From: Burkholderiaceae bacterium
GTDB taxonomy: Bacteria > Pseudomonadota > Gammaproteobacteria > Burkholderiales > Burkholderiaceae_F
DNA length: 39,477 nucleotides
NCBI GenBank assembly: GCA_017646335.1
Contig: JAGCMT010000005.1
Coordinates: 1-39,477 of the forward strand
Direction: 5' to 3'
Shown: positions 1 to 9,360 of the stretch, in pieces
Numbering within the stretch: the first letter of the stretch is position 1
How the letters are laid out: the number at the start of each line of letters is the position of its first letter
Made by a program: the position numbers and the translations under genes
Notes under the pieces: model-generated
Databases searched by the model: none
Told to the model about the DNA's origin: nothing
The model's input: only the letters and a program-made list of their open reading frames with translations

Positions 1-1926
1 GCCGGCAACCTCGTCCACTTCGTGGGCGCTGACGACACGCACGGCGCACCGATGATGATCGCCGCGCAAAAGGAAGGCATCACGCCGCAAGAATTTGTCG
101 CTCGCATCGCTAGCGGTCGTAAGGCCTATTTGGACGGTTTCCACATTGCGTTTGACCACTGGCACTCCACCGACAGCCAAGAAAACGTGGAATTGTCTCA
201 AGACATCTACAAGCGCTTGAAGGCCGCCGGTCTCATCTACACGGAGGACATCGAACAGTTCTACGATCCGGTCAAGGGTATGTTCTTGGCTGACCGCTTC
301 ATCAAGGGTACGTGCCCGAAGTGTGGCGCTGAAGATCAATACGGTGACAACTGCGAAAAGTGCGGTGCCGTTTATTCCCCGACGGAATTGGTCAACCCCT
401 TCTCCGCTTTGTCCGGTGCAACGCCTGAATTGCGTAGCTCCACGCACTACTTCTTCCGCCTCTCCGATCCGGCTTGCTCACAATTCTTGCGTGACTGGGT
501 CCACGGTAAGGGCAAGAGCGGTGCCGACCGCGTTCAACCCGAAGTCCGCGCTAAGGACGAAGAATGGTTGGAAGACGGCAAGCTTGGTGACTGGGACATC
601 TCCCGTGACGCTCCGTACTTCGGTATCGAAATCCCGGACGCTCCGGGCAAGTACTTCTACGTCTGGCTCGACGCTCCGGTCGGTTACTTGGCTAGCTTGA
701 AGAGCTACGCCGACAAGATGGGTTTTGACTTCCTCGAATTCTTGACCCATGAAAAGACCGAACAAATCCACTTTATCGGTAAGGACATCGTGTACTTCCA
801 CACGCTCTTCTGGCCGGCCATGCTCCACTTCGCAGGCCAACCGTATCGTGTGCCCGATAACGTGTTCGTTCACGGCTTCATGACGGTCGACGGCCGCAAG
901 ATGAGTAAGAGCCGCGGCACGGGTATCTCCCCGATGAAGTATTTGGAACTCGGCATGAACCCCGAATGGTTGCGCTACTACTTGGGCGTGAAGATGGGTC
1001 CGACCAATGATGACGTCGACTTCAGCAAGGCCGACTTCTTGGCTCGCGTGAACTCCGACTTGATCGGTAAGTATGTCAACATCGCCAGCCGCGCCGCCGG
1101 TTTCATCGTCAAGCGTTTTGACGGTCACGTGGCCGAAGGTTTGGATGCCGATCCGATCGTCGCCGAACTCCGTGCCGTTGTGCCGCAAGTGGCTGCTCTT
1201 TATAACGACCGCGAATACGCCAAGGCATTGCGTTTGGTGATGGAAAAGGCTGACGTCGTCAACGAATTCGTTGACCGTGAAAAGCCCTGGGATTTGGCTA
1301 AGGACGAAACCAAGCGCGCCGAACTTCACCGCGTTTGCTCCGTCTCGCTCGAATGCTTCCGCTTGCTCACGACGATGATCAAGCCCGTGTTGCCGGCAAC
1401 GGCCAAGAACGTTGAAGCGTTCTTGAACTGCGGCGAACTCACGTGGGAAGGTGCTGCAACGCCCTTGTCCTCTGAAACGCCGATCATGCCGTTCAAGCAC
1501 TTGATGCAACGCGCCGATATGAAGCAATTGGACGAATTGATGCCGGCCAAGCCCGTTGAACCGGAAGTGCCCGCCATCGAACCGATCGCTGCCGAATGCA
1601 AAATCGACGACTTCATGAAGTGCGACTTCCGTATCGCCAAGATCGTGAAGTGCGAACACGTTGAAGGTTCCGACAAGCTCTTGCGTTTGACGGTCGACTT
1701 GGGCGAAGGCAAGACGCGCAACATCTTCTCCGGTATCAAGGCTTTCTACAAGCCCGAAGACCTCGAAGGTAAGTTGACGGTCGTGATCGCCAACTTGGCT
1801 CCGCGCAAGATGCGTTTCGGCGTGAGCGAAGGTATGCTCTTGTCGGCTTCCGGCCTTGATTCCAAGGATGGTCTCTTCATCCTCGAACCGCAAGAAGGTG
1901 CTAAGCCGGGTATGCGTTTGCGCTAA
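1..1926 (+). CDS. metG: Methionyl-tRNA synthetase, 5'-truncated by the window edge
   Basis: Charges tRNA-Met with methionine in the cytoplasm. The frame is open from base 1, where it already encodes the conserved VHFV-ADDTHG stretch of the class I catalytic domain, so only the extreme N-terminus with the first signature is missing. A GTG at base 22 lies inside that conserved stretch and is not a credible start. A zinc knuckle with two CxxC pairs lies near bases 313-370. The KMSKS loop is intact near bases 895-910. The C-terminal part, from about base 1600, is the EMAP/Trbp111-like tRNA-binding and dimerisation domain carried by long bacterial MetRS. A strong terminator follows 35 bases after the stop, so metG ends its transcription unit. 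Identity is certain. Confidence 0.96.
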   Translation, partial: AGNLVHFVGADDTHGAPMMIAAQKEGITPQEFVARIASGRKAYLDGFHIAFDHWHSTDSQENVELSQDIYKRLKAAGLIYTEDIEQFYDPVKGMFLADRFIKGTCPKCGAEDQYGDNCEKCGAVYSPTELVNPFSALSGATPELRSSTHYFFRLSDPACSQFLRDWVHGKGKSGADRVQPEVRAKDEEWLEDGKLGDWDISRDAPYFGIEIPDAPGKYFYVWLDAPVGYLASLKSYADKMGFDFLEFLTHEKTEQIHFIGKDIVYFHTLFWPAMLHFAGQPYRVPDNVFVHGFMTVDGRKMSKSRGTGISPMKYLELGMNPEWLRYYLGVKMGPTNDDVDFSKADFLARVNSDLIGKYVNIASRAAGFIVKRFDGHVAEGLDADPIVAELRAVVPQVAALYNDREYAKALRLVMEKADVVNEFVDREKPWDLAKDETKRAELHRVCSVSLECFRLLTTMIKPVLPATAKNVEAFLNCGELTWEGAATPLSSETPIMPFKHLMQRADMKQLDELMPAKPVEPEVPAIEPIAAECKIDDFMKCDFRIAKIVKCEHVEGSDKLLRLTVDLGEGKTRNIFSGIKAFYKPEDLEGKLTVVIANLAPRKMRFGVSEGMLLSASGLDSKDGLFILEPQEGAKPGMRLR

Positions 1927-1960
1927 ACCTTCAATGGTTTTACAATTCGCAACACTTTAG

Positions 1961-1993
1961 AAAAAACAGTTGGTCATTGACCAACTGTTTTTT
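1961..1993 (+). terminator. Rho-independent terminator after metG
   Basis: A perfect 15-bp inverted repeat (arms 1961-1975 and 1979-1993) has a 3-nt loop. It starts with A6 and ends with T6, so it can act in both directions, though only metG needs it. Confidence 0.88.
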
Positions 1994-2031
1994 CGATTGA
2001 GCGGAATTTTTTCTTTTTTTCTAATAACAAA

Positions 2032-3738
2032 ATGAGCGTAACAGAACGTTTGAAAAACGCCTTGGGTAACCTTCCCATGGAACCGTTTAAGCCGATCACG
2101 ATGGATTTGATCGGCAACTACAGTACGCACCAACTTACTCGCGATATCTCCGCAGGTCTTACCGTCGGGATGGTGGCGTTGCCTTTGGCCATGGCTTTTG
2201 CCATTGCTTCCGGTGTCGCCCCTGAAGCTGGTATCTACACGTCTATCATTGCAGGTTTCTTGATTGCCGTCTTGGGCGGTTGCCGAGTTCAAATCGGCGG
2301 TCCGGCCGGCGCCTTCATCGTGATCATTTACGGCATTATCGCCAACTACGGTTTGGCCAATTTGATGATCGCCACGATCGGCTCGGGTATCCTGCTCTTC
2401 CTAATGGGCCTCTTTAAGGTCGGTAACCTTATCCGATTCATCCCGGTCTCGATCGTGATCGGCTTCACCAACGGTATCGCCGTGTTGATCGCCCTTTCTC
2501 AGGTCAAGGACTTCTTGGGTTTGGATATCGCCAAAGTCCCGGCTGACTTCTTCGGTCAAATGAGCGCATACGCTACCAACATCCATACCGTTAACTGGTA
2601 TGCCTTGGGTGTTGCCATCGTTTCCTTCTTCATCGTGAAGTTCTGGCCGAAGGACACGGGCTTCCGTACGGCCGCTTGGAAGCGCTGGGTCGCCAAGATC
2701 CCGGGTACGGTTGTCGTGCTCGTGGTCTCCACGATTGCCGTGACGACTCTTAACTTGCCGGTTGAAACCATCGGTAGCAAGTTCGGCGGTATCCCGCAAA
2801 CGCTTCCGTCTTTGCAAATGCCGGACTTTGAATTGGCTAACCTTCGCGATCTCGTCGGTCCGATGGTGACGCTCGCTTTGTTGGGTGCTATCGAATCGCT
2901 CCTTTGCGCACGTGTAGCCGATGCCATGACTGACGACCGTCACAACCCGAACCAAGAATTGATGGGTCAAGGTGTTGCCAACTTTGTCGTGCCGTTCTTC
3001 GGCGGTATCCCGGCAACGGGTACGATCGCTCGTACGGTGACGAACATCAAGAGTGGCGCAACGTCTCCGATTTCCGGTGTCGTTCATGCCGTGACGCTTT
3101 TGATCGTGATTTTGGCTGCCGCTCCGTTGGCTTCCAACATCCCGTTGGCTGCGTTGTCCGCCATCTTGCTCTTTGTGGCTTCCAACATGGGTAACTGGGG
3201 CGAATTCATTCGCTTGCGCCGCATGACGATGTCTTACAAGGCAACGCTCTTGCTCACGTTCTTCTTGACGGTGATCTTCGACTTGACGGTCGCAGTGGAA
3301 GTCGGTCTCGTCGTCTCCTGCATGTTCTTCATCTATCGTATGAACACGTTGACGATGGTTCGCCCGATGTCCTTGTCTTTGGATACGCCTGAAGGCGTCG
3401 AAGGTTGGTTGTTGTCGGGCTCGCTCTTCTTCGGCTCCGTTTCGAAGTTGAACCAAATGACCGATCCGAAGCGCTTGTCCACGGGTACGCCGCCGCGCGT
3501 GGTGATTCTCGACTGCCACGGTCTTTTGAACATCGACAACTCCGCCATGGACATCATTCACACGTACTACCGCGCCTTGAAGCGTCGCGGTTGTGAAATG
3601 ATCATCTGCGGTGCTGCCGACCATACCTTGCGTCAATTGCAACGTACGGGTATCGCTCAGGACTTGGGCAAGAACATGGTTCTCGACATCTTTGATGCCG
3701 AACGCCTTGCCCGCCAATTGATTCGCGAACAAAAGTAA
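2032..3738 (+). CDS. SulP/SLC26-family inorganic anion transporter with STAS domain
   Basis: This is an inner-membrane SulP-type permease of 568 aa, normal for the family. The first ~430 residues are strongly hydrophobic and begin with the family's N-terminal block (DISAGLTVGMVALPLAMAFA). From about residue 455 the protein becomes a soluble STAS domain, with the ILDCHGLLNIDNSAM segment typical of anti-sigma-antagonist folds. SulP carriers move sulfate, bicarbonate or dicarboxylates; the sequence alone does not say which. The ATG at 2032 has no recognisable Shine-Dalgarno: the preceding 20 bases are T-rich. No other in-frame ATG suits the conserved N-terminus better. It is a single-gene unit between two terminators. 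Confidence 0.9.
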   Translation: MSVTERLKNALGNLPMEPFKPITMDLIGNYSTHQLTRDISAGLTVGMVALPLAMAFAIASGVAPEAGIYTSIIAGFLIAVLGGCRVQIGGPAGAFIVIIYGIIANYGLANLMIATIGSGILLFLMGLFKVGNLIRFIPVSIVIGFTNGIAVLIALSQVKDFLGLDIAKVPADFFGQMSAYATNIHTVNWYALGVAIVSFFIVKFWPKDTGFRTAAWKRWVAKIPGTVVVLVVSTIAVTTLNLPVETIGSKFGGIPQTLPSLQMPDFELANLRDLVGPMVTLALLGAIESLLCARVADAMTDDRHNPNQELMGQGVANFVVPFFGGIPATGTIARTVTNIKSGATSPISGVVHAVTLLIVILAAAPLASNIPLAALSAILLFVASNMGNWGEFIRLRRMTMSYKATLLLTFFLTVIFDLTVAVEVGLVVSCMFFIYRMNTLTMVRPMSLSLDTPEGVEGWLLSGSLFFGSVSKLNQMTDPKRLSTGTPPRVVILDCHGLLNIDNSAMDIIHTYYRALKRRGCEMIICGAADHTLRQLQRTGIAQDLGKNMVLDIFDAERLARQLIREQK

Positions 3739-3757
3739 TCGTTCGTCGTCTCGACAA

Positions 3758-3786
3758 AAAAGCCGAAGCGCCACGCTTCGGCTTTT
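3758..3786 (+). terminator. Rho-independent terminator after the SulP gene
   Basis: A 13-bp perfect stem (3758-3770 with 3774-3786) has a CCA loop and is followed by GTTTT. It sits 20 bases past the sulP stop. Confidence 0.85.
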
Positions 3787-3799
3787 GTTTTATCCAACG

Positions 3800-3831
3800 A
3801 AAAAGCGGAACCTTTTTGGATTCCGCTTTTT
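3800..3831 (-). terminator. Terminator of the threonine aldolase gene
   Basis: An 11-bp arm pair (AAAAAGCGGAA with TTCCGCTTTTT) encloses a further CC/GG pairing and a T5 loop. On the minus strand it follows the aldolase stop at 3848 and ends in a T run. With the preceding hairpin it forms a convergent terminator pair. Confidence 0.75.
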
Positions 3832-3847
3832 TTCGTGAAGCTTTCGA

Positions 3848-4873
3848 TTAGAGGTAGCTCAAGACCGCGTCGATCGTTTCTTCGCTCGTTGCCCAGCTCG
3901 TGCAAAGACGGATGGCCGTGTGGTTTTCATCAACCAATGCCCATTGCGTGAAAGCGACGTGCTTGGCCAATTCAGCCATCTTTTCGTTTTCCAACACAAT
4001 GAATTGTTGGTTCGACGGGCTATCGGTAAAGAACGTATAACCCTTGGCCTTCAAACCGTTCTTCAACTTCATAGCCATGTCAATCGCATGACGGCTGATT
4101 TCCATGTAGAGGTTGTCGGTAAAGAGCGTATCGAATTGAAGACCGAGCAAACGGCCCTTGGCTAACACGGCACCGCCTTGCTTCATAATCGTAAAGAAGT
4201 GCTTGGCCAAACCGGCGTTACGGAAGACAACGGCTTCACCCAAAAGGGCACCGACCTTCGTGCCGCCAATGTAGAAAACATCCGTCAAGCGAGCGATGTC
4301 CTCGAGCGTCATATCGGAGCCTTCGCTCATCAAAGCGTAACCCAAGCGAGCACCGTCCAAGAACAACGGCAATTGGTATTCACGACAGACTTCGCTAATG
4401 GCGCTCAATTCAGCCAACGTGTAAACGGAGCCCGTTTCCGTGGCTTGAGACACATAGACCATGCCCGGGATCACACCGTGCTGCCAAGCGGCATCTTTGT
4501 AGACATTTTCCAAATAACGACGAAGATCGGCAGCAACCATCTTGCCGTCAACGTGCGGGATCGTGAGAACTTTATGACCGCCCAATTCGATGGCACCGGC
4601 TTCGTGGCCGTTGATGTGGCCCGTATTCACGGAAACGACCCCTTCGCAAGGACGAAGGATGGAACGAATGACCGTCGCATTCGTTTGGGTACCGCCCACC
4701 AACAAATGCACGACGGCATCGGGATTGCCACAAGCGGCTTTGATCTTTTCACGAGCCGATTCACAGTACGGATCCATACCGTAACCGGCGGTGCTTTCCA
4801 TATTGGTGGCGACCAATCGTTCGAGGATCTTCGGATGGCAACCTTCTTGATAGTCACAAGCTAAACGCAACAT
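3848..4873 (-). CDS. ltaE: Low-specificity threonine aldolase (PLP-dependent)
   Basis: Cleaves threonine or allo-threonine to glycine and acetaldehyde; some members act on related beta-hydroxy amino acids. The 341-aa product is a fold-type I aminotransferase-like enzyme. It has a His-rich substrate segment (GHINGHEAG, near residue 90), the cofactor Asp in LFLDGARL (residue 173) and the PLP Schiff-base lysine in YIGGTKVG (Lys206). The start was set at 4873 because a GAAGGGA Shine-Dalgarno lies about 8 bases upstream and the protein then begins with the family's usual N-terminus (MLRLACDYQEG). The longer frame to 4939 adds 22 unconserved residues. It is divergent from the nitroreductase gene. 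The exact stereospecificity cannot be read from sequence. Confidence 0.87.
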   Translation of the reverse strand: MLRLACDYQEGCHPKILERLVATNMESTAGYGMDPYCESAREKIKAACGNPDAVVHLLVGGTQTNATVIRSILRPCEGVVSVNTGHINGHEAGAIELGGHKVLTIPHVDGKMVAADLRRYLENVYKDAAWQHGVIPGMVYVSQATETGSVYTLAELSAISEVCREYQLPLFLDGARLGYALMSEGSDMTLEDIARLTDVFYIGGTKVGALLGEAVVFRNAGLAKHFFTIMKQGGAVLAKGRLLGLQFDTLFTDNLYMEISRHAIDMAMKLKNGLKAKGYTFFTDSPSNQQFIVLENEKMAELAKHVAFTQWALVDENHTAIRLCTSWATSEETIDAVLSYL

Positions 4874-4972
4874 GTTATTGGTCCCTTCAGACAAAAATTT
4901 TGAATCGATAAGAAGGGATACTAATCCTTTTTTGCGCATTGCGTCATAGAAGTTAGTGTTTTCCTAAAAGAA

Positions 4973-4994
4973 TCTACGTAGCAAAAAGCGTAGA
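4973..4994. promoter_or_regulatory. Inverted repeat in the ltaE/nitroreductase divergent promoter region
   Basis: TCTACG (4973-4978) and CGTAGA (4989-4994) form a 6-bp dyad with a 10-nt spacer in the 153-nt divergent intergenic region. The size suits a LysR-type or similar dimer site, but no regulator gene is adjacent. Function is unproven. Confidence 0.3.
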
Positions 4995-5026
4995 CTAATT
5001 ATCAATGTTGGATCCGGAGTGTAACG

Positions 5027-5842
5027 ATGAGCAAATTTTCTTATGATCCCGATACTTGTATCGGTTGTGGCACCTGTGTACAAGCCTGTCCCAAAGGGCT
5101 TTTACGCTTGGACAATAACCGCCCTGTGATGCCGGAAGAACTCGCCGGTCGCTGCAACAACTGCGGTCAATGCGTGGCTTACTGCCCGACAAAAGCCTCC
5201 ATGCAGGTTTTTAATGCCGAAGTCGATTTGGCTGACGCGCTCCCGATGGACGGACTGGATACGCAAAAGACGCTTGCGTTCTTAAAGTCCCGTCGCTCCT
5301 ATCGTCAATACGATACACGCCCGGTGGATCATGACACGTTGGTCGATATCTTGGATGCAGCCAATTACGCGCCCTCGGGCGGCAATAACCGCACGCTTCG
5401 TTGGATCGTGATCGAAGATCCGAAGAAAACGAAAGAATTGGCTGACTTGATCGCCACCTGGTTCGATACGGTTTGCCGTACTCATCCCGTCTACGGTAAA
5501 CGTTACGCCATCGATTCGATCCTTGAGCGTTACCGAGGCGGCAAGGACGTAATTTTGCGCGGAGCTCCGCACGTGGCTTATTGCGTCGGTCCGGCCAAAG
5601 CCGTTTGGGGACCGGTCGATACGGGTATTGCCCTGACCTACTTCAATTTGGCTTGTGAAGCCCATCAAGTCGGCTGTTGCTTTGCCGGTTATGCCACCAA
5701 GGCCGCCGAGAGCGACTTGGTTCGTGAGTGGTTAGGTCTACAAGAAGGCGAAGTGGCTTGGTGTGCATTGTGCTTCGGACGAAAGACGGTCGACGCTTAC
5801 CGTATCCCCAATCGCGGCCCGGTCCCCGTCACTTTCATCTAA
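5027..5842 (+). CDS. Ferredoxin-nitroreductase fusion flavoprotein
   Basis: The 271-aa protein has two [4Fe-4S] motifs at the N-terminus (Cys11/14/17/21 and Cys43/46/49/53). These are fused to an FMN-binding nitroreductase-like domain from about residue 85, starting with the KSRRSYRQY segment that contacts FMN phosphate. Such fusions pass electrons from the clusters to flavin and are common in anaerobes; substrates are mostly unknown. The ATG has a GGAG Shine-Dalgarno about 8 bases upstream. It is monocistronic, with a strong terminator 15 bases after the stop. It is divergent from the threonine aldolase gene. The family is sure, the substrate unknown. Confidence 0.9.
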   Translation: MSKFSYDPDTCIGCGTCVQACPKGLLRLDNNRPVMPEELAGRCNNCGQCVAYCPTKASMQVFNAEVDLADALPMDGLDTQKTLAFLKSRRSYRQYDTRPVDHDTLVDILDAANYAPSGGNNRTLRWIVIEDPKKTKELADLIATWFDTVCRTHPVYGKRYAIDSILERYRGGKDVILRGAPHVAYCVGPAKAVWGPVDTGIALTYFNLACEAHQVGCCFAGYATKAAESDLVREWLGLQEGEVAWCALCFGRKTVDAYRIPNRGPVPVTFI

Positions 5843-5857
5843 GCGAGAACACTTTTC

Positions 5858-5890
5858 AGAGCCTTTTTCCGTTACCGCGAAAAAGGCTCT
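5858..5890 (+). terminator. Rho-independent terminator after the nitroreductase
   Basis: A 12-bp perfect stem (5858-5869 with 5879-5890) has a 9-nt loop and is followed by T5. Confidence 0.87.
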
Positions 5891-5986
5891 TTTTTGTTGT
5901 TTCGGACTGTTGTTTTTCGCTTATTCGACCGAACAAATTCGTTAATATTGGGGTAGGAAACAGATTTTGAGTGGACTTTGGTTAGT

Positions 5987-6685
5987 ATGAACGATTCTTA
6001 TATTTTGATCGTCGAGGACGAGACGTCGATTCGCGAATTGATCGCGTTTGCTTGCGTAAGTGCGGGCTTTACGGTCAAGGGATGCGAAAACACGCAAAAA
6101 GCACAAGCCTTGCTTGAGGAGCAACGTCCTTCGTTGATTCTTTTGGATTACATGTTGCCCGACAAAAGCGGCGTTCAATGGCTAGAAGAGTTGCGTCAAG
6201 CACCGGAAACCGTCACCTTGCCCGTCATTATGCTGACTGCGCGCGGCAGTGAAGCCGACCGTGTCAACGGACTCAATGCCGGCGCCGACGATTACATCGT
6301 CAAACCGTTCATGCCTCGAGAACTGACGGCTCGCATCAACGCCGTTTTACGTCGTGCTCGCGTGCTCGCACCGACCCCGAATCCTGAACCGCTTGTTCGA
6401 TGTGGCCCTTTGGAAATGGATGAAAAACGATGCGAAGCTCGCGTCGACGGTCAAACGCTCACGCTCTCGGCAAAAGAATTCAAGTTATTGCTCGTCTTTG
6501 CCAAAAATCCCGGTCGAGTTTACAGCCGTGAAATGTTATTGGAACTCGTGTGGGACAACGCCTACATCGACGAGCGCACCGTTGACGTTCATATGCTTCG
6601 TCTTCGCAAACAATTGCAAGGCACGGCCTGCGAAAATCTCTTACAAACCGTACGCGGTCTCGGTTACCGAGCCAACGTGGTTTAA
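5987..6685 (+). CDS. phoB: PhoB-type response regulator (OmpR family)
   Basis: A DNA-binding response regulator of 232 aa. The receiver domain shows the acidic pair (Asp11, Glu12), phosphoacceptor Asp54, Thr84 and Lys106 in YIVKPF. A winged-helix OmpR-type domain begins near residue 135, with the ERTVDVHMLRLRKQL recognition helix and the GLGYR wing. Together with the PAS-containing kinase that follows, it matches PhoB-PhoR, the phosphate-starvation system. No pst or phoU gene and no recognisable Pho box lies in the window, so the phosphate link rests on homology. The start is uncertain: ATG 5987 gives the family N-terminus, but a TTG at 5978 is also in frame and the Shine-Dalgarno is weak. 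The kinase gene starts 9 bases after the stop. Confidence 0.86.
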   Translation: MNDSYILIVEDETSIRELIAFACVSAGFTVKGCENTQKAQALLEEQRPSLILLDYMLPDKSGVQWLEELRQAPETVTLPVIMLTARGSEADRVNGLNAGADDYIVKPFMPRELTARINAVLRRARVLAPTPNPEPLVRCGPLEMDEKRCEARVDGQTLTLSAKEFKLLLVFAKNPGRVYSREMLLELVWDNAYIDERTVDVHMLRLRKQLQGTACENLLQTVRGLGYRANVV

Positions 6686-6694
6686 GGATTTCTT

Positions 6695-7933
6695 ATGAAA
6701 AACTGGACACCTCGCCAACAATGGTTCTATGCCCTCTTAGCCGTCGGCGCGTTGGCAGTCGTTCTCGGATGGACGGTTGAGACGGAAACGATGTTGCTGT
6801 GCACGTTGATTGCATTGACGGCCGTCAGCATCTGGCAAATGCTCGTCGTTCCCAAAGACCGACCGAGCTCGCCCGAAGAAGTCGACCATGAACGCATCGC
6901 TACGTTGATGGCTCGCTTGGATCGCTATCGTTTGAGCCTGTCGGCCTTGCCTGAAGGGGTCATTTTGATTCGCCGCGGGATGACCGTTGAATGGTGCAAT
7001 CCGGCTGCCGATCGTCACCTCGGCGTCAATCTTGATGAGCATATGGGGATTTGGATCCAATCGGCCATCAAGAGCCAAAAAGTTCGTGACTACTTGCACG
7101 ACGGCGTCTTTGACGAGCCGATCATGGTCGCCTCCAACGAGCCCGGTCATGAACTTCTGTTGCGCGTGTATGTCGCCGACGATACGCACGTCATCATCGT
7201 GACGCAAGACATCACCGAACAGCGTCGAATCGATGCGATGCGCAAAGACTTCGTTGCCAACGTCAGCCATGAACTTCGTACGCCGCTGACCGTGATCACG
7301 GGCTTTTTGGACATGATCCTTCACGGCGATGAGATGCCGCCCGAAACGCGCCAGCGTCAGTTGGAATTGATGAAAGACGAAGCCAGCCGTATGCATAGCC
7401 TCGTCAATGACCTCTTGGCCTTGTCGCGCTTGGAAAACCATGACGAATCCGAACGACGCCACCCCGACATCGTGAGCATGTCTCGCATGGTGAAGTCTTT
7501 ATTCGAAGAAGCCAAGACGATCTCCAACGGTTTTCACCGTCTCTCGCTTGTCGTTGAAACGGATACGGCCGTCGAGGGCTACCCCAATGAGTTACGTAGC
7601 GCTTGCATGAATCTGATCACCAATGCGTTGCGTTATACGCCGCGAGACGGTGAGATCGAGATTCGTTGGTCTTACGACGAACGTCGTAAAGTTGCCGTCT
7701 TTGCCGTCAAAGACACCGGCATCGGAATCTCGTCCAAAGACCTTCCCCGCTTAACGGAACGCTTCTATCGCGTCGACAAGAGCCGCTCTCGCGAAACGGG
7801 TGGCACGGGTTTGGGTTTGGCCATCGTCAAACACGTGGCGATGAATAATCGCGCCCAACTGAAAATCGAAAGCGAACTCGGTCAAGGTTCCACCTTCAGC
7901 CTCGAATTCCCCTCGATTATTTTGATTCGCTAA
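6695..7933 (+). CDS. phoR: PhoR-type sensor histidine kinase
   Basis: Membrane-bound kinase partner of the preceding regulator, 412 aa. Two hydrophobic segments (about residues 10-28 and 32-52) form a short N-terminal hairpin with almost no periplasmic loop, as in PhoR. A PAS-like domain covers about 75-175. HisKA has the phosphoacceptor His192 in NVSHELRTPL. The HATPase_c region shows the N box (NLITNALRYTP), the G1 box DTGIGIS, FYRVDKSRSR and the G2 box GGTGLGLAIVKH. The lack of a sensor loop implies signal input through another protein or the PAS domain. AAGGA lies 7 bases before the ATG. It is co-transcribed with phoB and closed by a terminator. Confidence 0.88.
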   Translation: MKNWTPRQQWFYALLAVGALAVVLGWTVETETMLLCTLIALTAVSIWQMLVVPKDRPSSPEEVDHERIATLMARLDRYRLSLSALPEGVILIRRGMTVEWCNPAADRHLGVNLDEHMGIWIQSAIKSQKVRDYLHDGVFDEPIMVASNEPGHELLLRVYVADDTHVIIVTQDITEQRRIDAMRKDFVANVSHELRTPLTVITGFLDMILHGDEMPPETRQRQLELMKDEASRMHSLVNDLLALSRLENHDESERRHPDIVSMSRMVKSLFEEAKTISNGFHRLSLVVETDTAVEGYPNELRSACMNLITNALRYTPRDGEIEIRWSYDERRKVAVFAVKDTGIGISSKDLPRLTERFYRVDKSRSRETGGTGLGLAIVKHVAMNNRAQLKIESELGQGSTFSLEFPSIILIR

Positions 7934-7951
7934 TCACGACCTTAAAAACAC

Positions 7952-7986
7952 GAAATCCTCAAATCGATCAACGATTTGAGGATTTC
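7952..7986 (+). terminator. Rho-independent terminator after phoR
   Basis: A 15-bp perfect stem (7952-7966 with 7972-7986) has a 5-nt loop and then TTTTT. It lies between the convergent phoR and pepT genes and could serve pepT less efficiently. Confidence 0.85.
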
Positions 7987-8008
7987 TTTTTATTGCCGAA
8001 GCAATCGA

Positions 8009-9250
8009 TTACTTACGCTTTTTGGCAAGCAACTCGACCATCTTCAACGTCATTGCCAAAGAGTCCGTGAAGGACGGAATCGGCAAGAATTCAGCCGAAG
8101 CGTGGAAGTTGTGTGCACCCGTGAAATAGTTGGGCGTCACCAAACCGCGAGCCGACAAGGCAGAACCGTCGGTACCGCCGCGCATCGGCTTGGTGATGGC
8201 CTTGATACCGAGTTCATCCAAAGCTTCATAAATCACTTCAATCGCCGTACGGTCTTCACCCAAGAAGGAGCTGATGTTACCGTAGACATCTTCCATATGA
8301 GCTTCGATCTTAGCCTTCGGATGGCGCACTTGTTCAAACTTGATCACGTCGCGAACGAATTGCTTACGAGCTTCGTATTGCGTCAAGTCGAAGTCACGGA
8401 TGTTCAAATTAAGCGTTGCATGACGCGGCGTCGATTGGATCGTCTTGAACCAGAAGTAACCTTCACGGCCTTCGGTGTGTTCCGGCGTATCCAAACGATC
8501 GAAGTGGCTCATGATGTCGGTGGCAACCAACAAGGGATTCACCATCACGCCCTTGGCGGAAATCGGGTGAGCCGTCACGCCGTCGATTTCGATACGAACT
8601 TCACCGGCGTTGAAAGTTTCAATAACCACTTCACCGCGTTCGGCACCGTCAACCGTATAAGCGAAGTCGACCTTGAACTTCTCCAAATCAAGAGCCTTGG
8701 AACCGAACAAACCGATTTCTTCGTCAGGAACGAAAGCCACGCGGATATCACCGTGCGGACGATTTTCCTTGATCAAGATTTCCAACGCTTGCATGATGTT
8801 GGCAAGACCGGCCTTGTTATCGGCACCCAACACGCTCGTACCATCGGTGAAGATGATGTCTTGACCGACATAAGCGTTGAGTTCAGGATGCTCAGCCACA
8901 CGAATCCAAAGATCCTTTTCGGCATTCAAGCAAACGTCACCGCCTTCATAATGGATCACTTGCGGATGAACCACATCGGACAAACCGACCGGTACCGTAT
9001 CCATATGAGCGCTGAAACCCACCACCGGAGCGCCTTCGACATTGCCCGGCAAATAAGCCGTCACACAAGCGTGCTCGTCGATATCAATCTCTTGAAGACC
9101 CATGGCCTTCAATTCTTCGGCAACCAACTTGGCGACATTCCATTGACCTTCGCTACTGGGAACGACTTTTGCCTTCGGAACGCTTTCCGAAGGAATCGCT
9201 ACGTAACGCAAAAAACGATTGACCAATGCTTCGGTGTATTGCTGAGCCAT
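8009..9250 (-). CDS. pepT: Peptidase T (tripeptide aminopeptidase, M20B)
   Basis: A cytoplasmic zinc aminopeptidase that removes the N-terminal residue of tripeptides. The 413-aa product has the M20 di-zinc ligands in order: His82 in AHMDTVP, the bridging Asp144 in GADNKAG, the catalytic pair Glu177-Glu178 in PDEEIG, and a late His in GAHNFHASAEF. Length fits PepT (about 410). The start at 9250 was chosen because AAGGAG lies 8 bases upstream and the protein then starts MAQQYTEALVNRFLRY, as in PepT. The frame extends to 9355 but those 35 codons look non-coding. Its upstream region runs into the DnaA-box cluster at 9361-9515. Confidence 0.93.
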   Translation of the reverse strand: MAQQYTEALVNRFLRYVAIPSESVPKAKVVPSSEGQWNVAKLVAEELKAMGLQEIDIDEHACVTAYLPGNVEGAPVVGFSAHMDTVPVGLSDVVHPQVIHYEGGDVCLNAEKDLWIRVAEHPELNAYVGQDIIFTDGTSVLGADNKAGLANIMQALEILIKENRPHGDIRVAFVPDEEIGLFGSKALDLEKFKVDFAYTVDGAERGEVVIETFNAGEVRIEIDGVTAHPISAKGVMVNPLLVATDIMSHFDRLDTPEHTEGREGYFWFKTIQSTPRHATLNLNIRDFDLTQYEARKQFVRDVIKFEQVRHPKAKIEAHMEDVYGNISSFLGEDRTAIEVIYEALDELGIKAITKPMRGGTDGSALSARGLVTPNYFTGAHNFHASAEFLPIPSFTDSLAMTLKMVELLAKKRK

Positions 9251-9360
9251 GGGAGTTCTCCTTAAACAGAAAAAATCAGAACAAACTAAGCATAGCGCGG
9301 GAGTGTCTATTTTTGTTTGACATAGAAACAATCGGTTGCGAAAAAAGATATCCACGGCAT

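Noticed and set aside
478..1893. 471-codon minus-strand frame opposite metG
   Set aside because: Antisense shadow of a strongly biased gene with no family resemblance.
5921..5948. Possible promoter (TTATTC and TAATAT) or Pho box before phoB
   Set aside because: Both elements match consensus poorly and no Pho-box repeat is present, so no site is called.
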